From Candidatus Zixiibacteriota bacterium (GTDB taxonomy: Bacteria; Zixibacteria; MSB-5A5; UBA10806; 4484-95), in contig JAAEQD010000141.1 in assembly GCA_024231855.1 (NCBI GenBank), positions 1 to 44,777 of the forward strand: a stretch of 44,777 bases of DNA, in the 5' to 3' direction. The position numbers and the translations under genes were made by a program. Each line of letters begins with the position of its first letter. Position 1 is the first letter of the stretch. Shown piece by piece: positions 8,738 to 17,758 of the stretch. Below the pieces are notes generated by a model that was not told the DNA's origin, ran no database searches, and saw only the letters and a list, made by a program, of their open reading frames with translations.

Positions 8738-10954
8738 CTAAGACTTGGCCGCTTCCAGCTCGGCTTCCACCACGCGATGTTTACAGCTCTGGCAGTAAAG
8801 ATGGTCGCCCTTGGCCTGGGTCGATTTTTCGACCATGAAACTTTTGCCGCAGGCCGGGCAGGGATGGTTAACCGGTTTCGACCAGAGCGAGAACTTGCAA
8901 TCGGGATAGCGTGAGCAAGAGAAGAAAATCTTGCCTTTTCTGGATGTCCGTTCCAGTATTTCGCCGGTACAACCGTCCTCCGGACATTTGACTCCGGTGG
9001 AGACGCTTTCGGTGGTCTTACAATCGGGATATTTCGAGCAGGCAACGAATCGACCGAATCGACCCTGACGGATCTCCATCGGCGAGCCGCAGTTGGGGCA
9101 CTTCTTATCGATTTTTTCGACCTCATCGCCCAGAGGCTTGGTGTTCTTGCAATCGGGGTAGGCGCTGCAAGCCAAAAACCGGCCGTTACGGCCAAACTTG
9201 ATTACCATCGCCGAACCGCACTTATCGCAGACCTCATCGGTTTTCTCCATGGTCTGCTTCTTGATTTTCTTCGTGTTCGCTTCGACTCGCTTAAGGTCTT
9301 CCTCGAAAGGAGAATAAAATTCGTTTAAAACATTAACCCACTCTTCACTACCTTCTTCGATTCTATCGAGTTCGTTTTCCATTTCGGCGGTGAACGCGGT
9401 ATTAAATATATCGGCGAAATTTTCCACCAGGATTTTATTGACTACTTTACCGAGGTCGGTCGGCTGGAACCGTCGTTTCTCGAGCGTGATATATTTTCGC
9501 GCCGTAAGCGTGGTGATAATCTGGGCGTATGTCGAGGGTCGACCTATACCATCTTCCTCAAGCTCCTTAACCAGGCTGCCCGAATTAAATCGTGGCGGCG
9601 GTTGAGTGAAATGCTGTTCGGGAAATATCTCGGATAGATTCATCTCCTGGCCGACTTTGAGCTTGGGCAACTTCTTCTTTTTATCGTCATCGATACCATT
9701 GGCGTAAACTTTTAGATAACCCTCGAAGACCAGTTCCTGTTCAGAGGCGCGGAAAATGTATTTACCGCCGGACAATTCTATAGTAGTAGTCGAATACTTC
9801 GCATTGGCCATCTGAGAGGCCATAAAGCGTGACCAAATCAATTGATAAAGACGGTATTGATCGCGCGATAGATTCGATTTGATCGATTTAGGATCGCGAT
9901 AAGATGAAGTGGGTCTTATCGCTTCATGAGCATCCTGTGCCGATTTTTTAGTTCTGTAAGCCTTGGGTTTTTCAGGCAAGTAATCATCGCCATACGCTTC
10001 GGCAATGAATTTCCGGGCTTCGTTCCTGGCCTCATTGGCCACCCGGAACGAATCGGTACGCATATAGGTTATCAGGCCAATCTGCCCCTCATTGCCCAAC
10101 TCGACACCTTCATATAGCTGCTGGGCAACGGCCATCGTCTTCTTGTTATTGAAACCGAGTTTGGCGAACGCGTCCTGTTGAAGTGTACTCGTGATAAATG
10201 GCGGCGATGATTGGCGATTAACGGAACCTATCTTATAAGTCGAAACCTCATAGGTTTGCTTTTTAATATCGCGGCAGGTCTTCTTCGATTTCGCTTCGCT
10301 GTCGATAACGGGCTTTTTGCCCTCAAGCTTGATTAATCTGGCAAGGATCTTTTTAGTCTTACCGGCCAGGAATTCGCCGTCGATAGTCCAGTATTCCTCG
10401 GGGACGAATTTTTCGATCTCTTCCTCGCGTTCGCAAATTACGCGCAAGGCAACGGATTGGACCCTGCCCGCGGACAAGCCATAAGTTATAGTTTTCCAGA
10501 GAAGAGGGGAAACTTTATAACCAACCAACCGGTCCAGTACACGGCGAGCTTGCTGGGCGTAGACGAGATTGATATCGATTTCGCCGGCGTTCTTAATCCC
10601 ATCCAAAACAGCTTTCTTGGTGATCTCGTTGAACGTTACGCGTGAAACTTTGGCCTTAATCTTGCCGAGATTATTGGCAATATGATAAGCAATCGCCTCG
10701 CCCTCACGATCGGGATCGGGAGCCAGATATATCTCATCGGCTTTACGGCAGAGTTTTTTCAACTCGGTTAACAGTTTGCCTTTACCCTTGATTGTCACAA
10801 AATCCGGTTGAAAACCATTATCTATATCAACGCCTAATTTGGATTTCGGCAGATCGATGATATGACCGTTAGTCGAGGCCAACTCAAAACCTTTGCCCAG
10901 AAACTTTTTGAGCGTTTTGGTTTTAGTCGGCGATTCTACAATAAGAAGTTTCAC
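8738..10954 (-). CDS. topA: DNA topoisomerase I (type IA)
   Basis: A 738-residue enzyme that relaxes negative supercoils by single-strand passage. The TOPRIM domain opens the protein (LLIVESPTKTKTL, Glu7; acidic motif APDPDREGEA near residue 78). The catalytic tyrosine is Tyr297 in GLITYMRTDSFR. The C terminus carries three four-Cys zinc ribbons of the TopA type (CDKCG...CSAYPDCK, CPNCG...CSKYPDCK, CPEDGC...CSRYPDCK) and a fourth, divergent one (CPACG...CQSCK). The start is a GTG preceded by AGGGGA, and an overlapping ATG is out of frame. It is the last gene of yicC-gmk-rpoZ-topA, 28 bases after rpoZ. Confidence 0.97.
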   Translation of the reverse strand: MKLLIVESPTKTKTLKKFLGKGFELASTNGHIIDLPKSKLGVDIDNGFQPDFVTIKGKGKLLTELKKLCRKADEIYLAPDPDREGEAIAYHIANNLGKIKAKVSRVTFNEITKKAVLDGIKNAGEIDINLVYAQQARRVLDRLVGYKVSPLLWKTITYGLSAGRVQSVALRVICEREEEIEKFVPEEYWTIDGEFLAGKTKKILARLIKLEGKKPVIDSEAKSKKTCRDIKKQTYEVSTYKIGSVNRQSSPPFITSTLQQDAFAKLGFNNKKTMAVAQQLYEGVELGNEGQIGLITYMRTDSFRVANEARNEARKFIAEAYGDDYLPEKPKAYRTKKSAQDAHEAIRPTSSYRDPKSIKSNLSRDQYRLYQLIWSRFMASQMANAKYSTTTIELSGGKYIFRASEQELVFEGYLKVYANGIDDDKKKKLPKLKVGQEMNLSEIFPEQHFTQPPPRFNSGSLVKELEEDGIGRPSTYAQIITTLTARKYITLEKRRFQPTDLGKVVNKILVENFADIFNTAFTAEMENELDRIEEGSEEWVNVLNEFYSPFEEDLKRVEANTKKIKKQTMEKTDEVCDKCGSAMVIKFGRNGRFLACSAYPDCKNTKPLGDEVEKIDKKCPNCGSPMEIRQGRFGRFVACSKYPDCKTTESVSTGVKCPEDGCTGEILERTSRKGKIFFSCSRYPDCKFSLWSKPVNHPCPACGKSFMVEKSTQAKGDHLYCQSCKHRVVEAELEAAKS

Positions 10955-10982
10955 ATAGTCCCCTATTCTTATCTGATGCTAT

Positions 10983-11237
10983 CTATTCAGGAAAAGCATC
11001 TTCCTCGGGTTGCGTATCCTCTTTGATAATATAGTTGACGTTGCCGTCGGCTAATTCGACAAGGGCTTCCGTAGTGACCTTTTGGTCATGCTCCGGCATC
11101 GGCTCATCGGGGCCCAACTGTTGTTCGACTGAAACGCGTTGGTTGTTTATTTTACGGGCCAATTTAGAGGCTACGATGACGGCTTCATATTTATTGGTCG
11201 TAGCATCTTCGATTTTTTTCCTCAAACTGTAGTCCAT
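10983..11237 (-). CDS. rpoZ: RNA polymerase omega subunit
   Basis: A small acidic protein of 84 residues. Its omega core is SLRKKIEDATTNKYEAVIVA, then SKLARKIN, then KVTTEALVELADGNVNY. Omega helps assemble and stabilise core RNA polymerase. The frame extends to an ATG at 11273, but that ATG lies inside gmk. The ATG at 11237 follows GGGAGG, begins MDYSLR and lies 20 bases after the gmk stop, so it is preferred. The order gmk-rpoZ is conserved across many bacteria and supports the call. Confidence 0.9.
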   Translation of the reverse strand: MDYSLRKKIEDATTNKYEAVIVASKLARKINNQRVSVEQQLGPDEPMPEHDQKVTTEALVELADGNVNYIIKEDTQPEEDAFPE

Positions 11238-11256
11238 ATACCTCCCAACATAAAAA

Positions 11257-11898
11257 CTATCGGCGGTTTCCATTTAAACCTAAAAGTTCAATTAAAGATT
11301 TTTTCCAGTATTTTTTATCGGCTAAACGGCTGGTTTTATGCCGTTCGGCCTTAATGATCTCGTGAACATCGCTGACTGCCCGGTCCAGATCGTCATTAAC
11401 GATAATGTAATCATATTCGATCCAAACACCTAACTCCTTGATTGACATATCTAAACGCTTTTTGATCCGCGATTGATCCTCAGTTTTGCGGCCGCTTAAT
11501 CTTTTTTCAAGTTCGGCAGCGCCAGGCGGCACCAGAAATATCATAACCGCTTGCGGTAATACATCTTTGATCGATTTTCCACCCTGAACATCGATATCCA
11601 GAAGTATTATTTTACCCTGGTCGACCGCCTTTTCCAGCGGCGCAAGCGGCGTGCCATACCAACAGTTGAGATATTGGGCGGTTTCAATGAATTTGCCGCT
11701 TGTCCTCGACTTAAGAAACTCATCCTCGGCCATAAAATAATAATCCACGCCGTCTTTTTCTTCTCCTCGCGGCTGTCTGGTAGTGGCCGAAACAGAAAAT
11801 TGATAATCGCCATAATCGCCGATTAGTCTATGGCAGATAGTGGTTTTACCGGTTCCGGACGGTGATGAGATGACCACCGCCAATCCAGGTTTTATCAT
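11257..11898 (-). CDS. gmk: Guanylate kinase
   Basis: 213 residues, the usual length. It phosphorylates GMP to GDP with ATP. The P-loop is SSPSGTGKTT (residues 11-20). The GMP-binding region follows (SVSATTRQPRGEEKDGVDYYF, Arg and Tyr side chains), then LLDIDVQGG and the lid arginines of KRL...RIKKRLD. A Shine-Dalgarno AAGGAA lies 8 bases before the ATG. A 167-base gap separates it from yicC. In many genomes a remA/DUF370 gene lies there, but none is found here. The gap holds a CGCGTT/AACGCG hairpin just upstream. Confidence 0.96.
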   Translation of the reverse strand: MIKPGLAVVISSPSGTGKTTICHRLIGDYGDYQFSVSATTRQPRGEEKDGVDYYFMAEDEFLKSRTSGKFIETAQYLNCWYGTPLAPLEKAVDQGKIILLDIDVQGGKSIKDVLPQAVMIFLVPPGAAELEKRLSGRKTEDQSRIKKRLDMSIKELGVWIEYDYIIVNDDLDRAVSDVHEIIKAERHKTSRLADKKYWKKSLIELLGLNGNRR

Positions 11899-12065
11899 TA
11901 GTAAAATTCCTTAGCCGTACTTCCATTACCGAGCGCGTTTAATTTTAACGCGTTGTCGTCACACAGAACTATTCTTATCCAATACGAGTTTCTTGTTTAC
12001 AATTTGAGATATTTTCGAATCTGGTTGCCAATCGGGGTGAAAACGCGCCAGTTTAGCATAATTTC

Positions 12066-12944
12066 CTATTCGATATTCATTGCCTGTTCGCGAAGCTTTT
12101 CGAGTTCATCCTTGATATTTATCACCAGTTCCGATGTCTCATAATCGGCTGATTTGGATGCGATTGTGTTGGCTTCGCGATGCATTTCCTGAAGGATAAA
12201 ATTCAAACGCTTACCGATTGAGCCGGTTCTGGACAAAGTTTCGGAGAAACTATCCAGATGCGATCCAAGTCTTATAATTTCCTCCGTGATATCCATTTTT
12301 TCGGCCATCAGGGCGACTTCCATAGCAATTCTTTGATCATCAACCGGATAATCACCGAGCGCTTCATCTATTCTTTGATTCAATTTGTCGCGATATTGTT
12401 CGACATTATTGGCTGCCCGGACTTTAATTTGGGCAACATTATCCTTAATTAATTTTACTCGTTCGACAAAATCAACATGAAGATTTTTGCCCTCAGCCTT
12501 TCGCATCTGGCAAAAATTATCCAGGGCGTCCTGGCAAACGGGCATAATATCAGCCCAGATTTTATCGAGATCGACATCGTCATTCTGGGCGGTTATCAAA
12601 TCGGAGAGACCGATAAAATGCTCCATTGTAATCTCGCCGCCAAGATTTAAACGCTTCTTCAAATCGCTAAAGATTCTGAAATACATATCCGCCAGATCGG
12701 TATTAAGTGCCATTCGGCCATTCAGTTGCTGGCTATCTTCGAGCGATAAAGAGAAATTCACTTTGCCGCGATGAAGTTTTTCAGATAGAAGTTTTTTAAT
12801 CTTCGGCTCCAGGCCGATAAGAGATTTGGGCAAACGGATTTGGAATTCCAGGAAACGGTTGTTAACCGATGTCAATTCGACAACAACTTTTTGATCCTCG
12901 ATATTTTTTTCGGCGCGGCCGTAGCCGGTCATACTCGAAATCAT
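12066..12944 (-). CDS. yicC: YicC/YloC-family endoribonuclease
   Basis: 292 residues starting MISSMTGYGRAE, the family hallmark. The N-terminal YicC domain contains VELTSVNNRFLEFQIRLP, and the C-terminal DUF1732 region contains EEIIRLGSHLDSF and GKRLNFILQEMHREANTIASK. Family members are RNases that promote turnover of certain RNAs. The E. coli protein acts on the small RNA RyhB. GAGG precedes the ATG by 5 bases. The yicC-gmk-rpoZ order is a classic conserved neighbourhood. Confidence 0.94.
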   Translation of the reverse strand: MISSMTGYGRAEKNIEDQKVVVELTSVNNRFLEFQIRLPKSLIGLEPKIKKLLSEKLHRGKVNFSLSLEDSQQLNGRMALNTDLADMYFRIFSDLKKRLNLGGEITMEHFIGLSDLITAQNDDVDLDKIWADIMPVCQDALDNFCQMRKAEGKNLHVDFVERVKLIKDNVAQIKVRAANNVEQYRDKLNQRIDEALGDYPVDDQRIAMEVALMAEKMDITEEIIRLGSHLDSFSETLSRTGSIGKRLNFILQEMHREANTIASKSADYETSELVINIKDELEKLREQAMNIE

Positions 12945-12966
12945 AATAACCTCAAAACAGCTTGAT

Positions 12967-12994
12967 ATAATATAAAAATATTAGCCAAAGTCAA
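12967..12994 (-). promoter_or_regulatory. Sigma70-type promoter of the yicC-gmk-rpoZ-topA operon
   Basis: On the minus strand TTGACT is followed after 16 bases by TATTAT, about 23 bases upstream of the yicC start. It is back to back with the rqcH promoter, the two -35 boxes being 7 bases apart. Confidence 0.6.
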
Positions 12995-13001
12995 TAAATT
13001 C

Positions 13002-13028
13002 TTGACAAAATCGATAATATTTTATTTT
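13002..13028 (+). promoter_or_regulatory. Probable promoter of rqcH with a very short leader
   Basis: TTGACA is perfect and TATTTT lies 15 bases on, placing the transcript start about 5 bases before the ATG at 13040. No Shine-Dalgarno is present. The -10 spacing is slightly short, so the exact box is uncertain. Confidence 0.42.
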
Positions 13029-13039
13029 TAACCTATGAT

Positions 13040-14575
13040 ATGAAGATTCAACGTTACAGCTCATTAGACATATTTTTGCTGGCAATTGAACTAAATAATG
13101 TTTTGACCGGCAAAGCGATACGTCAAATTGTGGCAAAAGGAAGCGATATATATTTAGCATTAGATGATCGGATATTGCGTTATCATATACTAACCGGCTC
13201 GCCCTACCTTGTTCTGGCCGATAAACTGCCCTCCGGGCGTAATTGGCTGAGTCCGATTAAAGGCGGACTGATCGAAAAAGTGAACCAGGTCGCCCTGGAC
13301 AGGTTGATCATGTTCGAAATCGTAACCTTCACCAAACTCGGCAAGCGGAAAAATTTCCATCTCTATTTTGAATTCTATAAGAACGGCAATATCCTGTTGA
13401 CCGATAACTCGGATAAAGTAATGTCGAGTATGAGGCGAAACTTTAAATCGGGCCAAAACTATATGATCAGTAAGCCCGATGGATTCAGTGTCGCGGGATT
13501 CGAAAGGAATCAGCCGCTCGCACCTGAGAATCTGGACAGCGTTAAATCATTGAATGTTTTTCAATATTCGAAAATCATTGAATCGAATCCGGCAGACATC
13601 GCTGAATTTATCCTCGAATCAAAAAGTAATCCCAAACCTCATATAATAAAAAACAAAGATAATCAGGTTATCGGTTTTGCCTCTTATGGTCCCCCATTCA
13701 TAGATGGCTTTATCGGCGAGGAAAGCGATGATTTACTGGAAATGATGAGCGAATATGTAAAGTCGCGAATCGCGGCTAAAACCATCAGGCGGCCGAATTT
13801 CAAAAAGCGACTGCAAAAAGCCCGCAAAAAACTAGATGCTATAGAAAATGAATTAAGCCAGGCTAAAGAGTTTGTCGTAATGCGACGTTATGGTGAAACC
13901 ATATTGGCTAATTTAAAGAGCATCAAAAAAGGTCAAACCGAATGCCTTCTGGCCGATCACTTGCCGGGACAAAATAATATGATAAAGATATCGCTCGATC
14001 CATCGATTAGTCCCGAAAAGAACGCGAGCGTATATTTCGATAAAGCTCGCAAACGGGAAAAAGGCTTGCCTATTATCGAGAAACGAATGGATAAACAACT
14101 TGCCGAAATCAACCGGCTTGAATTGCTGGAAAAGGAATCGGCCGGCGATGAGGACGATCTTGCGGTCAAAGATCGAGGCTCAAGACAAGCTCGCAAGCGG
14201 CCGCCGTTTAAACATTACCAACTCGATGACGGCTGGCAAGTCTATCTCGGCAAATCGGCGGCCTCCAATGATGAGTTGACATTTTCATTCGCCAAAAAGG
14301 ACGATCTATGGTTTCATGCCTGGCAGGCATTCGGTTCTCATCTGATTCTTCGCCCGCCCCAAAAAGGAGCTGTTCCGGATAAACAGATAATACTCAAAGC
14401 GGCTTCGCTGGCGGCCTATTTTTCAAAAGCTAAAAACTCGAGCAAAGTACCGGTAATTTACACCGAAGTGCGCTATTTGCGAAAAGTCAGGAAAGTCCTT
14501 GGCAAAGCTATTTATACGAATGAAAAAGGGCTCATGGTCAAACCTCAAAGCCCTAAAGAAATCCTGATTGATTAA
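13040..14575 (+). CDS. rqcH: NFACT-family protein RqcH/Rqc2 (ribosome-associated quality control)
   Basis: 511 residues. An NFACT-N domain covers ~1-200. It is followed by a coiled-coil/helix-hairpin region (~240-370, KKRLQKARKKLDAIENELSQ) and an NFACT-R domain at the end. The NFACT-R signatures are AASNDELTF, DLWFHAWQAFGSHLILR and AASLAAYFSKAKNSSKVPV. In Bacillus, RqcH binds obstructed 50S subunits and adds alanine tails to stalled peptides, and other names in databases are FbpA or Rqc2 homologue. The DLWFHA element usually follows a nucleotide-binding-like N domain. The gene is transcribed alone, divergent from yicC, and has no ribosome-binding site, which suggests a leaderless or nearly leaderless mRNA. 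Confidence 0.88.
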   Translation: MKIQRYSSLDIFLLAIELNNVLTGKAIRQIVAKGSDIYLALDDRILRYHILTGSPYLVLADKLPSGRNWLSPIKGGLIEKVNQVALDRLIMFEIVTFTKLGKRKNFHLYFEFYKNGNILLTDNSDKVMSSMRRNFKSGQNYMISKPDGFSVAGFERNQPLAPENLDSVKSLNVFQYSKIIESNPADIAEFILESKSNPKPHIIKNKDNQVIGFASYGPPFIDGFIGEESDDLLEMMSEYVKSRIAAKTIRRPNFKKRLQKARKKLDAIENELSQAKEFVVMRRYGETILANLKSIKKGQTECLLADHLPGQNNMIKISLDPSISPEKNASVYFDKARKREKGLPIIEKRMDKQLAEINRLELLEKESAGDEDDLAVKDRGSRQARKRPPFKHYQLDDGWQVYLGKSAASNDELTFSFAKKDDLWFHAWQAFGSHLILRPPQKGAVPDKQIILKAASLAAYFSKAKNSSKVPVIYTEVRYLRKVRKVLGKAIYTNEKGLMVKPQSPKEILID

Positions 14576-14610
14576 ATACCCATAAATAAAAACATTTTAA
14601 GCAGGATATA

Positions 14611-14652
14611 AAAAACCGGCTCCGATTTTAATACCGAAGCCGGTGACTATTT
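14611..14652. terminator. Bidirectional terminator between rqcH and the papain-like protease gene
   Basis: ACCGGCT pairs with AGCCGGT around a 16-base loop that can add two more pairs. T runs follow on both strands (TATTTTTTA on plus, TTTTTTATA on minus). It sits between two convergent genes. Confidence 0.78.
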
Positions 14653-14673
14653 TTTAAATCTATCGCAAGTAGA

Positions 14674-16797
14674 TTATTTCATTAATGTGATACTGGTTGT
14701 TTCAACCATATCATCGTTGGAAAGCCTGACCAGGTACATTCCCGATGACAGATTATCCGGTTGCCAGACAATGGCATGATTACCGGCATTTTGATAACCG
14801 TTGTAAAGCGTGGCTACTTTCTGTCCCAGAAGGTTGAATATTTCCAGATTTATCGCGCCCGCTTGCGGCAGACTGTAGTTGATAGTGGCGGATGGGTTAA
14901 ACGGATTGGGATACACCATTTGAAGGCCGAACTGCTCGGGAATCGCCGGTGTGTCGTCATCAATAGCGGTTGGTGATGTAGTAATAGTAATCGGGACTTC
15001 AGCGAATGGTTGTTCCATCGAGTTGTTCATGATCGAAACCATACCGTAGATTATCTCTGACTCGATATCGTCGGCGTTGAATGTAACGGTTACATCCACC
15101 TGACCGCCGGGCGGTATAACGCCGGTTTGCGGATCGCAGCTAAACCAGGTGAGCGGCGGAGGCGGAGCGGCAATCGCGAATTTAACGGCTAATCCATCCT
15201 CTATATATGGATTGTCGCAGACAACCTGCGTTCCGATAATACCTAACCGGTTTTCGATTCCGATAGTACACTCATCTAACCGGCCCGGACCCATACTATT
15301 GTATTGATAGATCACGTTGTTGGGCGCCTCCAGAATAATCTGGAATGTGTATACGCCTTCCTGACGGGAATCAACCGCCTCATGAAAGGTTACAATCGCC
15401 GAATCGGTATTATTGGTATAGAAATACACCTGCCCGCCGTAATCCATGTTCAAATCATCGAAAAACGCGGCCAGCATGTTATTAGGCAAGTTCCAACTTG
15501 GAATTTCCTCGTTTTCCCATTGAATAATCGTACCGCTGTTAAACGATGCCCAACCATTGGTACAGATATTCAAAGCGTCATAAGTATTATCGTAATAATC
15601 AAAATCGAAACCCATCTCTAATTGACCGCTGTTACCGTTGTCGAGGCCATATTGAAAATCTACAACTTCGCCGATACCGGTGATATCAATCCAGTTGTAT
15701 GTCGGGCCGTCGCTATCGTTGCTGTCGCGCCAGTAATAGCCAAAACCATCGGTTTCGGAAATATTATGAGAATCGATATAGTAGCGAAGGTCAACTCCGC
15801 CGTAGTTATACAATTCGAGCGTACGCTGTTCGTCGATACCCGGCGCAATATCCAGTTCGAAAGACTGGGGAGAGTAACCTAATTCGCCTACCCCCTCGAG
15901 GTGATACATCGGCAACAGAGTGTTGCTGCCGAAAGCGGCCGAGCCATACTTAATATAGAAATAACCGCCAAGCCTGCCCCAACCCGATCCCCAACTGTTT
16001 TTGACAATCCAGGCGCCGTCGCCGTTGCATTCATTGTCATCCCAGCCGACAATCAAAACGGCATGGTTGGTCGGTTCGGTATCGGCATGTTCGTAGCAAC
16101 CCTGTTGATACGAATTGAAATCATCGTAAGCGGTAAATGATGTTGAAAGCGGCCCCAGGGCCAGCATGTTTTTAATAGCGTTGACATCATTGGGCACCGG
16201 CTGGTAACCTTCAAGATAATCTATAACTTCGCAGTCATCTATATCGCAGGGGATATCATCGGCAACGTAGGGCATGCATGATTCATACATAGCGCCGGTG
16301 GTCGACAGGAATCCGTAAGCCGCGCCTGAATAGCCGCCGTTACAGCCATTACTGGTATTTTCGCAGGAGACAATAGCCTGTTCGGAGAGATCGACTACTT
16401 CGCCGGTGGCGATAAGGTAGGCCGACTCGAATCCGGCCGCCGCGGCGAAAGCCCAGCACGATCCGCAACCACCCTGATTCTGTACAGGCGTAGTGCCACC
16501 CAGAAGACGCCAATCGAATATCGGCTGGGTGTTTAGAAGCATCGGCGATGGCTGATTATCGAGTTCCCTGAACATCTCTTTGACATCTTCGGGAATGACC
16601 GAGCCACGCAGGTGTTGTCTTTCCTCCGGGGACCATTCCATAATTTCGTTATAACCGGCTTCCCAGCCGAGGCCCTGATCCTTAATCATCTTCTGGATCG
16701 CGGCGATTTCCTCTTCAACCGATACCCCATCGGCAAAAACGTTAGAAATCCAAATGACAGACAGACAGACCAAAAGAAGAATTGTTAGCTTTTTCAT
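14674..16797 (-). CDS. Secreted papain-like (C1) cysteine protease with T9SS-type sorting tail
   Basis: 707 residues with a signal peptide (MKKLTILLLVCLSVIWISNV) and a short prosegment. The C1A catalytic domain covers ~90-300: Gln108 and Cys114 (NQGGCGSCWAF), His245 (TNHAVLIVGWD) and Asn267 (VKNSWGSGWG). Beta-rich domains of unknown role occupy ~310-620, including a PPGGQVDVTVTF stretch like choice-of-anchor/ASPM-type modules. The last ~80 residues are a T9SS type-A-like tail (YPNPFNPSATINY...NLLGQKVATLY...GMYLVRLS). The tail predicts export across the outer membrane by type IX secretion. AAGGAGG lies 10 bases before the ATG. Divergent from it is a PepSY/FTP protein gene (17063), which might modulate it; that link is only positional. 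Confidence 0.9.
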   Translation of the reverse strand: MKKLTILLLVCLSVIWISNVFADGVSVEEEIAAIQKMIKDQGLGWEAGYNEIMEWSPEERQHLRGSVIPEDVKEMFRELDNQPSPMLLNTQPIFDWRLLGGTTPVQNQGGCGSCWAFAAAAGFESAYLIATGEVVDLSEQAIVSCENTSNGCNGGYSGAAYGFLSTTGAMYESCMPYVADDIPCDIDDCEVIDYLEGYQPVPNDVNAIKNMLALGPLSTSFTAYDDFNSYQQGCYEHADTEPTNHAVLIVGWDDNECNGDGAWIVKNSWGSGWGRLGGYFYIKYGSAAFGSNTLLPMYHLEGVGELGYSPQSFELDIAPGIDEQRTLELYNYGGVDLRYYIDSHNISETDGFGYYWRDSNDSDGPTYNWIDITGIGEVVDFQYGLDNGNSGQLEMGFDFDYYDNTYDALNICTNGWASFNSGTIIQWENEEIPSWNLPNNMLAAFFDDLNMDYGGQVYFYTNNTDSAIVTFHEAVDSRQEGVYTFQIILEAPNNVIYQYNSMGPGRLDECTIGIENRLGIIGTQVVCDNPYIEDGLAVKFAIAAPPPPLTWFSCDPQTGVIPPGGQVDVTVTFNADDIESEIIYGMVSIMNNSMEQPFAEVPITITTSPTAIDDDTPAIPEQFGLQMVYPNPFNPSATINYSLPQAGAINLEIFNLLGQKVATLYNGYQNAGNHAIVWQPDNLSSGMYLVRLSNDDMVETTSITLMK

Positions 16798-17062
16798 TAC
16801 GATAAAACCTCCTTAAAAAAACAATAGTTCACCACTTATATATAGCATAAAAATTAACAAAGTCAAGGCAGAAAATATATAGCCGGATCGATTCTGTTGA
16901 TTGGCAAGGAGTTAGAAAAAGCGCCCCGGTCATATTACGGCCGAAATCATAAAAAGGGAATAAAAGCTTGATATAGACGTATTATAATATTAGATAGTTA
17001 GGGATGTTACAGGCTAAGTTTATATGAACCCCAAAAACGATTTTATTTAACAAGGATGGAAA

Positions 17063-17734
17063 ATGAAAATACTAATTTTAACCGCACTCATAATAACTAC
17101 CATAGCATTAACAGCTATTTCTCAGACCGCGGGTGAATACATCCATAATCCTACCGGGGCGATCGCGGAAGAATTTGGCGAAGGCAATGTTGCAGGCATA
17201 AGATATGCGGAAAACGGAACGGTGAAAACTATTAACGGCAAGCTTGATAAAGGGATTACTGCGGTTGAGCCGCTCGATAAATGCTACGAATTTTTCGAAC
17301 TTCATAAAGATTTATTCGGTCTGGTTAATCCGAGAGAGGAACTAAAATTAATTACTGCATTAGAAGACCCTGACATTTATAAATTTCGTCAGTGTTATCA
17401 TGAAATCGAGATTGCAAGGAGCAGAATAGACGTTTCTTTTAATAGAGATGGCTCTATTTCTGGTGTAAGTGGCAAGTTTTTTCCGGAAGTAAGAGGATTG
17501 AGCACATCACCGTCGATAAGCAATGAAATAGCAAAACAAAAAGCCTTTGGAGCATATGAGAATACAAAAAGTCACGCAAAACCCAACCTGCATAGTATTG
17601 AACTTATATTCGTTAAAGATAAAGAAAATGATAGATTAGCTCTGATTTGGGAAGTATCTATCAATCATTATCGTTTTTGGCTGGATGCATTGTCCGGCGA
17701 AGAAAAAGGGTTTTTCGACGTAGCTAAACGATAA
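17063..17734 (+). CDS. Exported PepSY/FTP-like (peptidase propeptide-like) protein
   Basis: 223 residues with a signal peptide (MKILILTALIITTIALTAIS, cleavage near AISQTA). An FTP-like half (~25-150) includes LHKDLFGLVNPREELK and VSFNRDGSISGVSGKFFPEV. A PepSY-like half (~155-220) includes LALIWEVSINHYRFWLDALS and ends shortly after GEEKGFFDV. No peptidase domain is attached. In M4/M36 metalloproteases this arrangement is the inhibitory propeptide, so a stand-alone version could inhibit or chaperone proteases in trans. The gene is 24 bases upstream of the cohesin/dockerin-like gene, so the two are probably co-transcribed. Base composition is lower in G+C than in the core genes. Confidence 0.6.
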   Translation: MKILILTALIITTIALTAISQTAGEYIHNPTGAIAEEFGEGNVAGIRYAENGTVKTINGKLDKGITAVEPLDKCYEFFELHKDLFGLVNPREELKLITALEDPDIYKFRQCYHEIEIARSRIDVSFNRDGSISGVSGKFFPEVRGLSTSPSISNEIAKQKAFGAYENTKSHAKPNLHSIELIFVKDKENDRLALIWEVSINHYRFWLDALSGEEKGFFDVAKR

Positions 17735-17758
17735 CTTTTTTAATAATTAGGAGGTCTT

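Noticed and set aside
11899..12065. A remA/DUF370 gene between yicC and gmk
   Set aside because: Only a 20-codon frame is present in the right orientation, with no similarity to RemA.
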